A stretch of DNA of 31,993 bases, taken from CAZHWT01 sp964536215 (GTDB taxonomy: Bacteria > Patescibacteriota > CAZHWT01). The notes under the pieces were generated by a model. That model was given only the letters and a program-made list of their open reading frames with translations. It was not told where the DNA came from and did not search any database. Below, in pieces: positions 1 through 5,853 of the stretch. Each line of letters begins with the position of its first letter. The stretch's first letter is position 1. Both the position numbers and the translations under genes were made by a program. The DNA lies in the NCBI GenBank assembly GCA_964536215.1, contig CAZHWT010000011.1, positions 1-31,993 of the forward strand, read 5' to 3'.

Positions 1-1
1 T

Positions 2-57
2 TTTGTCATTCTCGACCTGATCGAGAATCAGATTCCCGCCGGCGCGGGAATGACAAA
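2..57. repeat. Dispersed-type composite inverted repeat
   Basis: The outer arms TTTGTCATTC and GAATGACAAA are perfect inverted copies. Inside lie two more hairpins, TTCTCGA/TCGAGAA and ATTCCCGC/GCGGGAAT. A second element with the same TGTCAT...ATGACA ends is at 17135-17204. It resembles non-coding, MITE- or REP-like repeats of small bacterial genomes. No open reading frame is present. Confidence 0.55.
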
Positions 58-98
58 CGAGCAAATAAATGCGTCGAGATATTAGTTTATTGTTTGGC

Positions 99-127
99 TT
101 GTAAGTTTGCTTTGTACTGGGTATAAT
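99..127 (+). promoter_or_regulatory. Promoter ahead of the duplicated tRNA-Trp 5' half
   Basis: TTGTAA at 99-104 and a perfect TATAAT at 122-127 are 17 bp apart. Transcription should begin near 134, about five bases before the first, incomplete tRNA-Trp copy. This was probably the original tRNA promoter. The intact tRNA now lies about 330 bp further downstream. Confidence 0.6.
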
Positions 128-137
128 CTGGGAGCTT

Positions 138-210
138 TAGGGGCGTAGGCTAGAGGTAAACCGCCGGTCTCCAACCCGACCCTCTAGAGGGACGGGCGAT
201 CCCCTCCATG
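138..210 (+). pseudogene. Partial tRNA-Trp copy (5' half only)
   Basis: Bases 138-174 are identical to 466-502: the acceptor 5' strand, D arm, anticodon 5' stem and the CCA anticodon. After 174 the match breaks off. A short stretch near 196-207 (GGGCGAT, then CCCCTCC) vaguely recalls the T arm, but no pairing 3' acceptor strand follows. It is either a decayed tandem copy or the half-tRNA left by an insertion event. It cannot fold into a normal tRNA. Confidence 0.65.
175..196. other. Palindromic hairpin right after the half tRNA
   Basis: The core CCCTCTAGAGGG (180-191) is a perfect palindrome. It is flanked by CCCG (175-178) and CGGG (193-196) across an A/A mismatch. It starts at the base where identity to the intact tRNA stops, so it may be a junction scar or recombination site. 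Confidence 0.45.
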
Positions 211-221
211 CATACAGAGCT

Positions 222-476
222 ATGTTTTACTTTTACACTCTTTTATCTGATAAAGATGGTAAGTTTTACTACGGATCAACAAGCGATCTGGCTCGCAGAT
301 TTTTAGAACATCAGGCGGGAAGTGTTGAGGCCTCCTAGAATAGATTACCAGTTAGTCTGATATACTATGAGGCATATACTACTAAAGAGTTAGCTAGCAT
401 GAGAGAGCTAACAATTAAGAAGAGCCAGGGTGCACGCAATGCCCTGCATAAAAGAATTAACCACGTAGGGGCGTAG
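222..476 (+). pseudogene. GIY-YIG endonuclease-like protein, interrupted by TAG
   Basis: The ATG at 222 opens a frame reading MFYFYTLLSDKDGKFYYGST, the start of a small GIY-YIG nuclease of the UPF0213 kind; the family's 'GIY' and 'YIG' positions read FYT and YYG, and SDLARRFLEHQ follows. An in-frame TAG lies at 336-338. The frame then continues with LIYYEAYTTKELASMRE and a basic tail, both typical of the family's second half, and stops at 474-476 inside the tRNA-Trp acceptor/D junction. Joined, it gives 84 codons, the usual family length (80-95 aa). The reading frame is intact apart from the amber codon, so this is either a recent pseudogene, a sequencing or assembly error, or stop readthrough. 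Family members are DNA-cutting or repair-like nucleases, often found as solitary genes in these genomes. It sits between the half tRNA and the intact tRNA. Confidence 0.7.
358..366 (+). promoter_or_regulatory. Possible extended -10 promoter for tRNA-Trp
   Basis: TGATATACT matches the extended -10 form TGnTATACT and would start RNA near 373, about 94 nt before the intact tRNA. No -35 box stands out. It lies inside the broken GIY-YIG frame and could supply tRNA transcription independently of the promoter at 99-127. Confidence 0.3.
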
Positions 477-540
477 GCTAGAGGTAAACCGCCGGTCTCC
501 AAAACCGGCTTCGGGGGTTCGATTCCCTCCGCCCCTGCCA
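467..540 (+). tRNA. tRNA-Trp (anticodon CCA)
   Basis: A full cloverleaf can be drawn. The acceptor pairs AGGGGCG (467-473) with CGCCCCT (530-536), then discriminator G and an encoded CCA end. The anticodon stem CCGGT/ACCGG (492-496/504-508) encloses CTCCAAA, giving anticodon CCA at 499-501. The T stem is GGGGG/CCCTC with one G-T pair and loop TTCGATT. The D stem (GGCT/AACC) has one C-A mismatch. The variable loop is 4 nt. It decodes UGG as tryptophan. It is the only intact tRNA I found. Its first 36 bases are duplicated at 139-174. Confidence 0.95.
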
Positions 541-582
541 AAGTTGGTAATTTATCCCGTTAGATTTCAATTAAAAATGCTA

Positions 583-793
583 AAGGCGCTCCCCCGAAGG
601 AGAACGCCTTATTGTCGGAGCCACCGACACACTGCTTAAGGTTAGACCTCAACTGGCTGTGTGTTTATTGACAGGGTTGCTATGTGGATGGTGAACCCTT
701 CACTATTACCATCCACTTGGCGGTAACGATCCGCTTCTTCGGCGGATCGGAATTTCTTCAGTGTGAAGACGCTATCTGTTTTGAACGGATAGC
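583..793. other. Array of consecutive hairpins in a 267-bp gene-free stretch (541-807)
   Basis: Six or seven separate inverted repeats follow one another: AAGGCG/CGCCTT with inner CTCC/GGAG (583-610), TGTCGG/CCGACA (613-629), AGGT/ACCT (639-649), GTGGATGGT/ACCATCCAC (684-716), CGATCCGC/GCGGATCG (727-749), TCTTC/GAAGA (755-769), and GCTATC/GATAGC continuing as GTT/AAC (771-793). Read on the minus strand, the first hairpin is followed by TTTAGCATTTTT and could act as a terminator. The rest could be a structured RNA, a leader, or a cluster of small repeats. No convincing gene lies in the stretch. Confidence 0.55.
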
Positions 794-807
794 CGCCACT
801 CTTTGCC

Positions 808-1170
808 ATGGATATGGTGCCTCACTTTGGTTATAAGGGGAATGCTGGCTATTCCGAGGTTATAAAGCATAAGTTGTCCTACGTTGTGACGGGTTTTACT
901 GTGGTCTCTACTGTTGCGGTGCTGATTGCACTGGCGATGAACGGCAAGTGGCTGGCCCTATTTACGGGCATAGTGGCGGCGTCCCCTGATGCTCTGGGTA
1001 TTTATAATTGGTTGGTATTCGAGAAGTACGGCCGTCGAGCGCAGGGCTGGCTTAAACTAGTTCATGTACAGTTTCATCGCAGGATGCAATGGTGCGAGCG
1101 GCCATGGGGCGTGGTGGTGGAGTCGTTATTTACTTTAGGGTTAAGTTGGATATTGCTTGCATTGATTTAA
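808..1170 (+). CDS. Small membrane protein, N-terminally truncated YdjM/DUF457-like
   Basis: A 120-aa protein with two clear hydrophobic stretches (about residues 24-58) and another at the C-terminus (105-120). It opens with MDMVPHFG, which matches the MDMMPHGHY segment about 45 residues into the membrane protein encoded at 8478-9002. That segment belongs to the metal-dependent-hydrolase-like membrane family (YdjM/DUF457), where it follows a first hydrophobic segment that is missing here. A stop codon lies seven codons upstream in frame, no Shine-Dalgarno site precedes the ATG, and the hairpin array ends only 14 bases before it. I infer a 5'-truncated remnant, or a gene whose start was cut off by a rearrangement. 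Function unknown. Confidence 0.55.
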   Translation: MDMVPHFGYKGNAGYSEVIKHKLSYVVTGFTVVSTVAVLIALAMNGKWLALFTGIVAASPDALGIYNWLVFEKYGRRAQGWLKLVHVQFHRRMQWCERPWGVVVESLFTLGLSWILLALI

Positions 1171-1214
1171 AAACCAACCTATCCCCCACCCTCCTCGCAC
1201 TTGTCTGAGTTATT

Positions 1215-1246
1215 TTGACGGTATTATATAAGTACTTATATAATAC
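1215..1246 (+). promoter_or_regulatory. Strong promoter fully overlapped by a 26-bp perfect palindrome
   Basis: TTGACG (1215-1220) and TATAAT (1239-1244) are 18 bp apart. The spacer and -10 box form a perfect palindrome, arms GTATTATATAA and TTATATAATAC around GTAC (1221-1246), which looks like an operator. RNA would start near 1251, and the terminator-like hairpin 1279-1314 follows, so the product would be only about 65-70 nt with no gene. Alternatively the palindrome, followed by TTTTTA, is a weak AT-rich terminator for the gene ending at 1170. Confidence 0.45.
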
Positions 1247-1270
1247 TTTTTATAGAAAGTTGGAGTATTT

Positions 1271-1314
1271 AAAAAATAAACCGGAACCTTCTCGTTGAGG
1301 AGAGTGTTCCGGTT
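1271..1314 (-). terminator. Rho-independent terminator of the 1338-2087 gene
   Basis: The 9-bp stem AACCGGAAC (1279-1287) / GTTCCGGTT (1306-1314) is followed, on the minus strand, by TTTATTTTTT. It sits 24 bp downstream of the stop codon. On the plus strand the same stem is followed by GTTTGTTT, so it may work in both directions. Confidence 0.8.
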
Positions 1315-1337
1315 GTTTGTTTATGAGGTTGCCAGGA

Positions 1338-2087
1338 CTATCTGATATAGACTGGGTGCCTAGAGTCGAAAGTTTTGGCCAGCTCGTCGGAGGTTGACGG
1401 CCAATTGGCGCGCACATCTTCAATCATGGCCAGAGCTTCATGAAGCGGACCGTGGAGGGATTGAATACCGAAACTGCCGCCGCTACGGGCATCGTCGACT
1501 CCAATGAAGGTGATTTGCCATTCTGCAAAACGATCATCTTTGGTGGCGGGTCTGGCAAAGGTCACCATTAGTCGCGCCGCACCGTAGCCCACGCGCAGCG
1601 TTGTAGTTCCAAACTGACCAAGGCCGCTGCTCCCGCCGAGACCCATAAAGGAGTCGGGGAAGCGATGATTGATATGGTCAACCAGTTCGATGAAGGCTTG
1701 GCTTAGTACTGTATTGCGCGCAAAGCAGTACGAGTGGAGATCCTCATCAATGTTCTGCTGACCGGTAACTGCGACGAGCAGCCTGCCAATCTGCCAAATA
1801 ATGCTTGCTTGGGTTAAATCTAGACTGAATGATCCAGTTGGCCAAGTGAGATACAGCGCAGCCGTGTCCTCCCCTTTAAGAATAGTATCCAACAACTGGA
1901 TATTACTCCCTCTAGCCAGCCGACCAAAGGCTTGAGTGACAAAATACGGAATATCTTTGTCGATCTGCCGGCGTTTTTCCGCTTTAACCTCGTTGGGCAA
2001 TGTGTCAAGATATTCCAAAATTACTCTTGCGTATGGCGATACGTGCGCCTCTCGACTGAGCGCGTTGATAAGCTGCCCCATGTTCAT
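1338..2087 (-). CDS. Uncharacterised 249-aa protein
   Basis: I do not recognise a family. The protein is soluble, with no signal peptide or membrane segment. The N-terminal 100 residues look helical, and a glycine-rich stretch (GLGGSSGLGQFG, about 148-159) precedes an alternating-strand C-terminal half. The start is set by AGGAGAGG seven bases ahead of the ATG. A promoter (TTGACT-N18-TATAAG) lies about 55 bp upstream and a strong terminator follows, so this is a complete single-gene unit. It is divergent from the zinc-ribbon gene at 2266. It shares its style (Shine-Dalgarno, own terminator, minus strand) with the orphans at 15262-16071 and 31271-31792, but I see no convincing sequence similarity among the three. 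Confidence 0.75.
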   Translation of the reverse strand: MNMGQLINALSREAHVSPYARVILEYLDTLPNEVKAEKRRQIDKDIPYFVTQAFGRLARGSNIQLLDTILKGEDTAALYLTWPTGSFSLDLTQASIIWQIGRLLVAVTGQQNIDEDLHSYCFARNTVLSQAFIELVDHINHRFPDSFMGLGGSSGLGQFGTTTLRVGYGAARLMVTFARPATKDDRFAEWQITFIGVDDARSGGSFGIQSLHGPLHEALAMIEDVRANWPSTSDELAKTFDSRHPVYIR

Positions 2088-2145
2088 TGTGCCTCTCCTG
2101 ATTTGAGGACTGATCTAGTCCGCATTTGCCTAACGCTTGGCAGAT

Positions 2146-2177
2146 GGCTTATATCATCCTATAAGCCTCATAGTCAA
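2146..2177 (-). promoter_or_regulatory. Promoter with palindromic spacer for the 1338-2087 gene
   Basis: On the minus strand TTGACT (2177-2172) and TATAAG (2153-2148) are 18 bp apart. Inverted repeat GGCTTATA/TATAAGCC (2146-2167) covers the -10 box and most of the spacer. The geometry resembles that at 1215-1246, and repression by a dimeric regulator would be natural. Confidence 0.5.
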
Positions 2178-2181
2178 GCGC

Positions 2182-2210
2182 TTTACAAATATTTTTTTCA
2201 GGAGTAGTAT
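2182..2210 (+). promoter_or_regulatory. Likely promoter of the zinc-ribbon gene
   Basis: TTTACA (2182-2187) and TAGTAT (2205-2210) are 17 bp apart, giving an RNA start near 2217 and a leader of about 50 nt before the ATG at 2266. It runs back to back with the minus-strand promoter at 2148-2177. Confidence 0.4.
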
Positions 2211-2265
2211 AGGAATTTCCGCCTGGTTGATGGGGCGGAGACGCGACAATAACGGAGAGAACAAA

Positions 2266-2586
2266 ATGTTGCGGCGACACCATGGACCCAATCGACAGCA
2301 GTCGTCTATGACTGTCACAGATGCAGAACCGGAACAGATGACGGTGTATGCTTTGACCAATATTGGTCGGGTCAAGTTGCGGGCTGTCCGGCAGGAGACG
2401 CTTTTACCTTGCGTTTGCGGTGGAGACACAGGAGTATTTTATCTTGAGGGACTGGGCGCTGGGTACCGTTATTGCCCGGATTGTAACCATTTGGTGCAAC
2501 TATTCAAATTGACCGATTTGGTCATTTATACGGTGGTTCGGTGCGAAGCCTTGTCGCCACCCCACTCTCCTACGCCCCCGGCTTGA
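2266..2586 (+). CDS. Small zinc-ribbon protein of unknown function
   Basis: A 106-aa product if translation begins at 2266, where GGAGAG lies six bases upstream; the frame is open further upstream, but those starts lack a ribosome site. Two cysteine pairs, CVCGG near residue 49 and YCPDC near residue 71, are spaced as in a zinc ribbon. The region before them (MTVYALTNIGRVKLRAV) looks like a short beta segment. The last residues (PPHSPTPPA) are encoded within the start of the terminator hairpin. It is followed by its own terminator and lies divergent to the 1338-2087 gene. DNA or RNA binding is possible but not shown. Confidence 0.65.
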   Translation: MLRRHHGPNRQQSSMTVTDAEPEQMTVYALTNIGRVKLRAVRQETLLPCVCGGDTGVFYLEGLGAGYRYCPDCNHLVQLFKLTDLVIYTVVRCEALSPPHSPTPPA

Positions 2587-2615
2587 TTGTAAGCTGGGGG
2601 CGTTATTTGATTTTA
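2573..2615 (+). terminator. Terminator overlapping the stop codon of the zinc-ribbon gene
   Basis: CGCCCCCGGCTT (2573-2584) pairs with AAGCTGGGGGCG (2591-2602) with one mismatch, around a 6-nt loop. TTATTTGATTTT follows. The TGA stop is inside the hairpin. Confidence 0.8.
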
Positions 2616-2636
2616 TCCTATAGTTTCTGGTATACT
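2607..2636 (+). promoter_or_regulatory. Promoter of the 2680-3354 membrane protein gene
   Basis: TTGATT (2607-2612) and TATACT (2631-2636) are 18 bp apart, just after the preceding terminator. RNA would start near 2643. Confidence 0.6.
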
Positions 2637-2679
2637 TTGGCCAAATTGATCGTTCGCATTTCAGTGAGAGAGAAAAGCG

Positions 2680-3354
2680 ATGAAGTTCGAGATTCCGTGG
2701 GTTATTTCCCGAGCGGAAAGAATGGCCACGGCCGTCCTTTTCTTGGTCGGTACAGCAATGTTGCTTGGGGCAGCATTGCCGAAGTCGGAGGTGAACGAAG
2801 CTTTTGGTGCTCCGGCGCCAGTTCGATGGTTTTTTGGCCATACCAACTGGGGTGTGGCAGTGCTGGCATTCTTTTTTTGCGCGCTTGTTATGTTTGTTCT
2901 GGCGTCCGCTTGGGAAGGGGTATTCCGCCCTTCTCAGTATCTCGCCTATTCGATTGCTGACCCAATCCTGGTGCCGATTCTGTTCTGGATTTTTGGCGAA
3001 GGGATACATCGATGGAACGGGACAGACAAGTTCTACGCGGACTGGTATGTCTGCGTGGGAGCCTTTGCGCTCTCTGCTGTGTTCAGCTTGCTGAACGCGA
3101 ACAATGACAGAAAGCTGAGCGGTGGGTGGCTTAAAGCCTTTAGCAACCCCTATGCTTTCTACCATGCCTTCATGCTTTGGGCAATGGTGGGGCTGGGTCT
3201 GACCGTAACGCCAATCATGTTCGCGGTATCATGGCGGCTGAGCATTTTGGCCGCCGTCGTGTTTATCATCTTCTTTGCATTTCCCTGGATTGATTTGCAG
3301 AGGAAGAGGCGCGGCAATCTTCCCTTGGAGGGGCGGACTCTCGCTCAGTATTAG
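2680..3354 (+). CDS. Uncharacterised polytopic membrane protein
   Basis: A 224-aa protein with five or six predicted membrane spans, at about residues 15-34, 56-76, 88-106, 124-138, 160-182 and 184-200. The C-terminus is basic and polar (LQRKRRGNLPLEGRTLAQY), so it probably lies in the cytoplasm. I do not recognise the family. A purine-rich stretch (GAGAGAGAAAAG) precedes the ATG as a weak ribosome site. It has its own promoter (2607-2636) and a strong terminator (3364-3402), so it is transcribed alone, upstream of and separate from the prkA leader. Confidence 0.75.
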   Translation: MKFEIPWVISRAERMATAVLFLVGTAMLLGAALPKSEVNEAFGAPAPVRWFFGHTNWGVAVLAFFFCALVMFVLASAWEGVFRPSQYLAYSIADPILVPILFWIFGEGIHRWNGTDKFYADWYVCVGAFALSAVFSLLNANNDRKLSGGWLKAFSNPYAFYHAFMLWAMVGLGLTVTPIMFAVSWRLSILAAVVFIIFFAFPWIDLQRKRRGNLPLEGRTLAQY

Positions 3355-3363
3355 TTTTATTTG

Positions 3364-3402
3364 GGCCACTAATCGCAGTCGCGATTGGTGGCCTTTTGCT
3401 TT
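3364..3402 (+). terminator. Terminator of the membrane protein gene
   Basis: GGCCACTAATCGC (3364-3376) pairs with GCGATTGGTGGCC (3381-3393) over 13 positions, one of them a wobble, around AGTC. TTTTGCTTT follows. Confidence 0.9.
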
Positions 3403-3503
3403 ACAGCGTGCCAAGCATCAAGCTGGCTGTATTCTTTTGTGAGTATCATTTCTCATGACTCCTGCCAATTTATATGTATATAAAAACCCCTAGCCGTTTA
3501 CTA

Positions 3504-3532
3504 TTGACATTTGATTGGCTCGGAGCTATAGT
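3504..3532 (+). promoter_or_regulatory. Strong promoter of the prkA leader
   Basis: A consensus TTGACA (3504-3509) and TATAGT (3527-3532) are 17 bp apart, the best sigma70-type promoter in the window. RNA would start near 3539, about 260 nt before prkA. Confidence 0.75.
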
Positions 3533-3565
3533 AGCCACATCTTTGATTGCCTGCTGAACAGAGCG

Positions 3566-3588
3566 CATCCTCCCTGGAGGATGTTTTT
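3566..3588 (+). terminator. First terminator hairpin in the prkA leader
   Basis: CATCCTCC (3566-3573) and GGAGGATG (3576-3583) form a tight stem followed by TTTTT. It ends only about 50 nt after the predicted RNA start, as an early attenuator would. Confidence 0.7.
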
Positions 3589-3645
3589 GGTTCATTCAGT
3601 CAAAGAGTTGCACCTTACAACTGAATAGTGCAACAAAACAAACAC

Positions 3646-3686
3646 AAGGCCCTTTCCTCGGTTGGCATTTTGCCGGCCTTTTTTAT
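3646..3686 (+). terminator. Second terminator hairpin in the prkA leader
   Basis: AAGGCC (3646-3651) pairs with GGCCTT (3675-3680), with an inner GGC/GCC stem (3664-3666/3672-3674). TTTTTTATTT follows. Confidence 0.7.
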
Positions 3687-3798
3687 TTCCTCATTCTCAG
3701 AGCCGGTCTCCGGCAGTCAGGAGGTTTTAGCATTGATAAAACAAAAGTGCTCACGATCGTAGATTGGCTAATACTCACCCTGCAGCAAGGAGTTAGTA

Positions 3799-5742
3799 AT
3801 GGACTTCAATCTGAGCCAGATGCTCAATCAGTATCGTAACCAGGAAAAGGACTTAAACTGGGAGGGAGACTTTGCCCAGTACTTCCGGATGGTTCAAGAG
3901 AACCCCAAACTGGCCCGTCTCGCTCATGCCCGTATCTATGACATGATTATGGCTGCCGGCACAGAAACAAGTGAAGAAGGGGTCGTCACGTACAACTTCT
4001 TTAAAGACGACCTGTTTGGTATGGAAGCGTCTCTGGAACGGTTTGTGCAACACTTCCACTCGGCTGCCCGCAGATCAGAGGTGCGCAAACGCATCCTGCT
4101 GCTGATGGGGCCAGTGGGTGGAGGCAAATCGACGTTGGTAACCTTGCTGAAGCGTGGCCTGGAACGGTATACCCGGACTCCGGAAGGGGCGGTGTATGCC
4201 ATTAAAGGCTGTCCGCTGCAGGAAGAACCATTGCATTTGATTCCCGATGCCTATCGGGATCAGATTGAACGTGATTTGGGTATCTACATTGAGGGCAGTT
4301 TGTGTCCTCACTGTCAGTATTACCTTGATCACGATGGCCTAGATGAATCAAACCATCCATTCGGCGCCTCTTTTGTAGCCCAGAGCTACGAGACGGTGCC
4401 CGTAGTGCGGGTAACTTTCTCGGAACAGCAACGACGCAGCATTGGCACCTACGCTCCATCTGACCCCAAGTCACAAGATATTGCGGATCTGGTGGGTCAT
4501 ACCAACTATGCTGCTCTGAGTACAATCGGGATCGAAAGCGATCCCCGGACCTGGAAATTCGACGGTAAACTGGATATTGCCAATCGCGGCCTGATCGAGT
4601 TTATCGAGATTCTCAAGACCGACGAGCGGTTTTTGTACTGCCTGTTGACTCTGAGCCAGGAACAGCTGATTGCCACCGGGCCGTTCGCTGATATCTACGC
4701 CGATGAGGTTATTCTGTCTCATACCAATGAGCATGAATTTACGTCCTTTGTCGGCAACAAAAAGAACGAGGCTTTTCATGATCGGATGGTGCTGATTAAA
4801 GTGCCATACAATCTGAAGGTCTCGGCTGAGACTCAGATTTATCGGAAGTTGATCCGACAGAGCGAACTGCGCGATATCCATATCGCCCCATTGACCTTGG
4901 AGACGGCGGCAACCTTTGCCATTCTGAGCCGGCTTGAGCCAAGCAGTAACGTTTCCAGTCTGGTCACCAAGCTTAAGCTCTACGATGGCCAAGCGGTGGA
5001 AGGTTTTACCGCCGAGCGGGTTAAAGAGATTCAGCGGGAGGCTAAGCGAGAAGGCATGGATGGCGATATTTCGCCGCGCTATGTGATTGACCGTCTGTCG
5101 GCCGCCATGATTAAGGAAGGTCAGACCTGCCTTAACCCTCTGGATGCTCTGCGAGCTTTGCGCGATGGTCTGGATCACCGGACGGCTTCTGCTCCAGGTG
5201 ACCGTGAGCGGCTGCAACAGCTGTACGCGGACACGCTGGCTGACTATAAAGAACGGGCTCAAGAACTGGTTAAACGAGCCTTCGTGCACGCCTTTGATGA
5301 CCAGGCAGCAGACTTGTTCAATAACTATTTGGACAATGCCGAGGCCTACATTAGTAAGGCTAAGCTGAGGGACCCGATTACCGACGAGGAGGTGGAGCCA
5401 GATGAACGGCTAATGCGATCTATCGAAGAGCAGATTGGCGTGGCAGACAATGCCAAGCGCGAGTTCCGCTCCGATGTTCTGCATAAAGTTGTTGCCCTGA
5501 CGCGCCGAGGCAAAGCGCTGGATTACACTGCTCACCCAACTTTGCGGAAAGGCATCGAAAGTAAACTGTATGCTGATCTTAGCGATGCGGTGCGGGTGGT
5601 GGCTGGATCGAGAATTAAGAACGAAGAGGACCAGAAGCGCTTTGATGGCGTGGTGCAAGAGCTGGTCGAACATCATAACTTCTGCGACGAATGTGCGGCG
5701 GAAGTGATCCGCTTTGTCGGCAGTCTGGCTGCTAAGCAATAA
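3799..5742 (+). CDS. prkA: PrkA/YeaG serine protein kinase
   Basis: A 647-aa protein, the length of E. coli YeaG (about 644). The N-terminal AAA+-like domain carries Walker A GPVGGGKS at residues 104-111, and the C-terminal third is the PrkA kinase domain, rich in charged helices. The family is a cytoplasmic serine kinase linked to nitrogen starvation and stationary phase in E. coli and to sporulation-type development in Bacillus. AAGGAG six bases ahead of the ATG fixes the start. It is the first gene of prkA-yeaH-spoVR, the same set as yeaG-yeaH-ycgB in enterobacteria. Transcription probably comes from the promoter at 3504 through a leader with two terminator hairpins. Several long frames on the opposite strand here are shadows. 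Confidence 0.95.
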   Translation: MDFNLSQMLNQYRNQEKDLNWEGDFAQYFRMVQENPKLARLAHARIYDMIMAAGTETSEEGVVTYNFFKDDLFGMEASLERFVQHFHSAARRSEVRKRILLLMGPVGGGKSTLVTLLKRGLERYTRTPEGAVYAIKGCPLQEEPLHLIPDAYRDQIERDLGIYIEGSLCPHCQYYLDHDGLDESNHPFGASFVAQSYETVPVVRVTFSEQQRRSIGTYAPSDPKSQDIADLVGHTNYAALSTIGIESDPRTWKFDGKLDIANRGLIEFIEILKTDERFLYCLLTLSQEQLIATGPFADIYADEVILSHTNEHEFTSFVGNKKNEAFHDRMVLIKVPYNLKVSAETQIYRKLIRQSELRDIHIAPLTLETAATFAILSRLEPSSNVSSLVTKLKLYDGQAVEGFTAERVKEIQREAKREGMDGDISPRYVIDRLSAAMIKEGQTCLNPLDALRALRDGLDHRTASAPGDRERLQQLYADTLADYKERAQELVKRAFVHAFDDQAADLFNNYLDNAEAYISKAKLRDPITDEEVEPDERLMRSIEEQIGVADNAKREFRSDVLHKVVALTRRGKALDYTAHPTLRKGIESKLYADLSDAVRVVAGSRIKNEEDQKRFDGVVQELVEHHNFCDECAAEVIRFVGSLAAKQ

Positions 5743-5750
5743 CCAGATAG

Positions 5751-5777
5751 GGAGAGTTCAGTGCTGAACTCTCCTTT
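5751..5777 (+). terminator. Hairpin between prkA and yeaH (partial terminator)
   Basis: GGAGAGTTCA (5751-5760) pairs perfectly with TGAACTCTCC (5765-5774), followed only by TTTAG. The weak U-run suggests partial termination or RNA processing, giving more PrkA than YeaH/SpoVR. Confidence 0.5.
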
Positions 5778-5853
5778 AGTACTAGGCACCAATGCTGCTG
5801 CCTATTACCTATGCAGGCAATGACCTTAAACGTTGTCATGAGGGAGACGACCA

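Larger units (their letters stand above)
3539..3690 (+). ncRNA. Structured prkA leader or separate small RNA
   Basis: From the predicted RNA start the sequence forms a nested stem (TGAAC...GTTCA around the terminator at 3566-3588), then a zone with two mutually exclusive pairings: GTTGCAC (3607-3613) with GTGCAAC (3628-3634), or ATTCAG plus GTTG with CAACTGAAT. A second terminator (3646-3686) follows. I see no good promoter between 3690 and prkA, so operon expression may need readthrough. It could be an attenuation leader or a 150-nt stand-alone RNA. No known riboswitch class is recognised. Confidence 0.45.

Noticed and set aside
138..540. Group I intron or CRISPR-type repeat between the tRNA copies
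   Set aside because: Only two copies of the repeat exist, and the intact tRNA is whole, so there is no intron to splice and no array.
668..673. TTGACA as a -35 box in the hairpin array
   Set aside because: No acceptable -10 box is found 16-18 bp downstream.
682..726. Possible Trp-rich leader peptide (MWMVNPSLLPSTWR) near a tRNA-Trp
   Set aside because: The ATG at 682 has no ribosome site and no trp gene follows. Two Trp codons in 14 may be chance, and the stretch is within the hairpin array.
2500..3165. 221-aa open frame on the minus strand opposite the membrane protein gene
   Set aside because: It covers the terminator at 2573 and the promoter at 2607 and has no Shine-Dalgarno site; the plus-strand gene explains the region better.
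4471..5289. Long (272-aa) open frame on the minus strand within prkA
   Set aside because: It lies entirely opposite a strongly conserved kinase gene, has no ribosome site and looks like no known family; it is a coding shadow.
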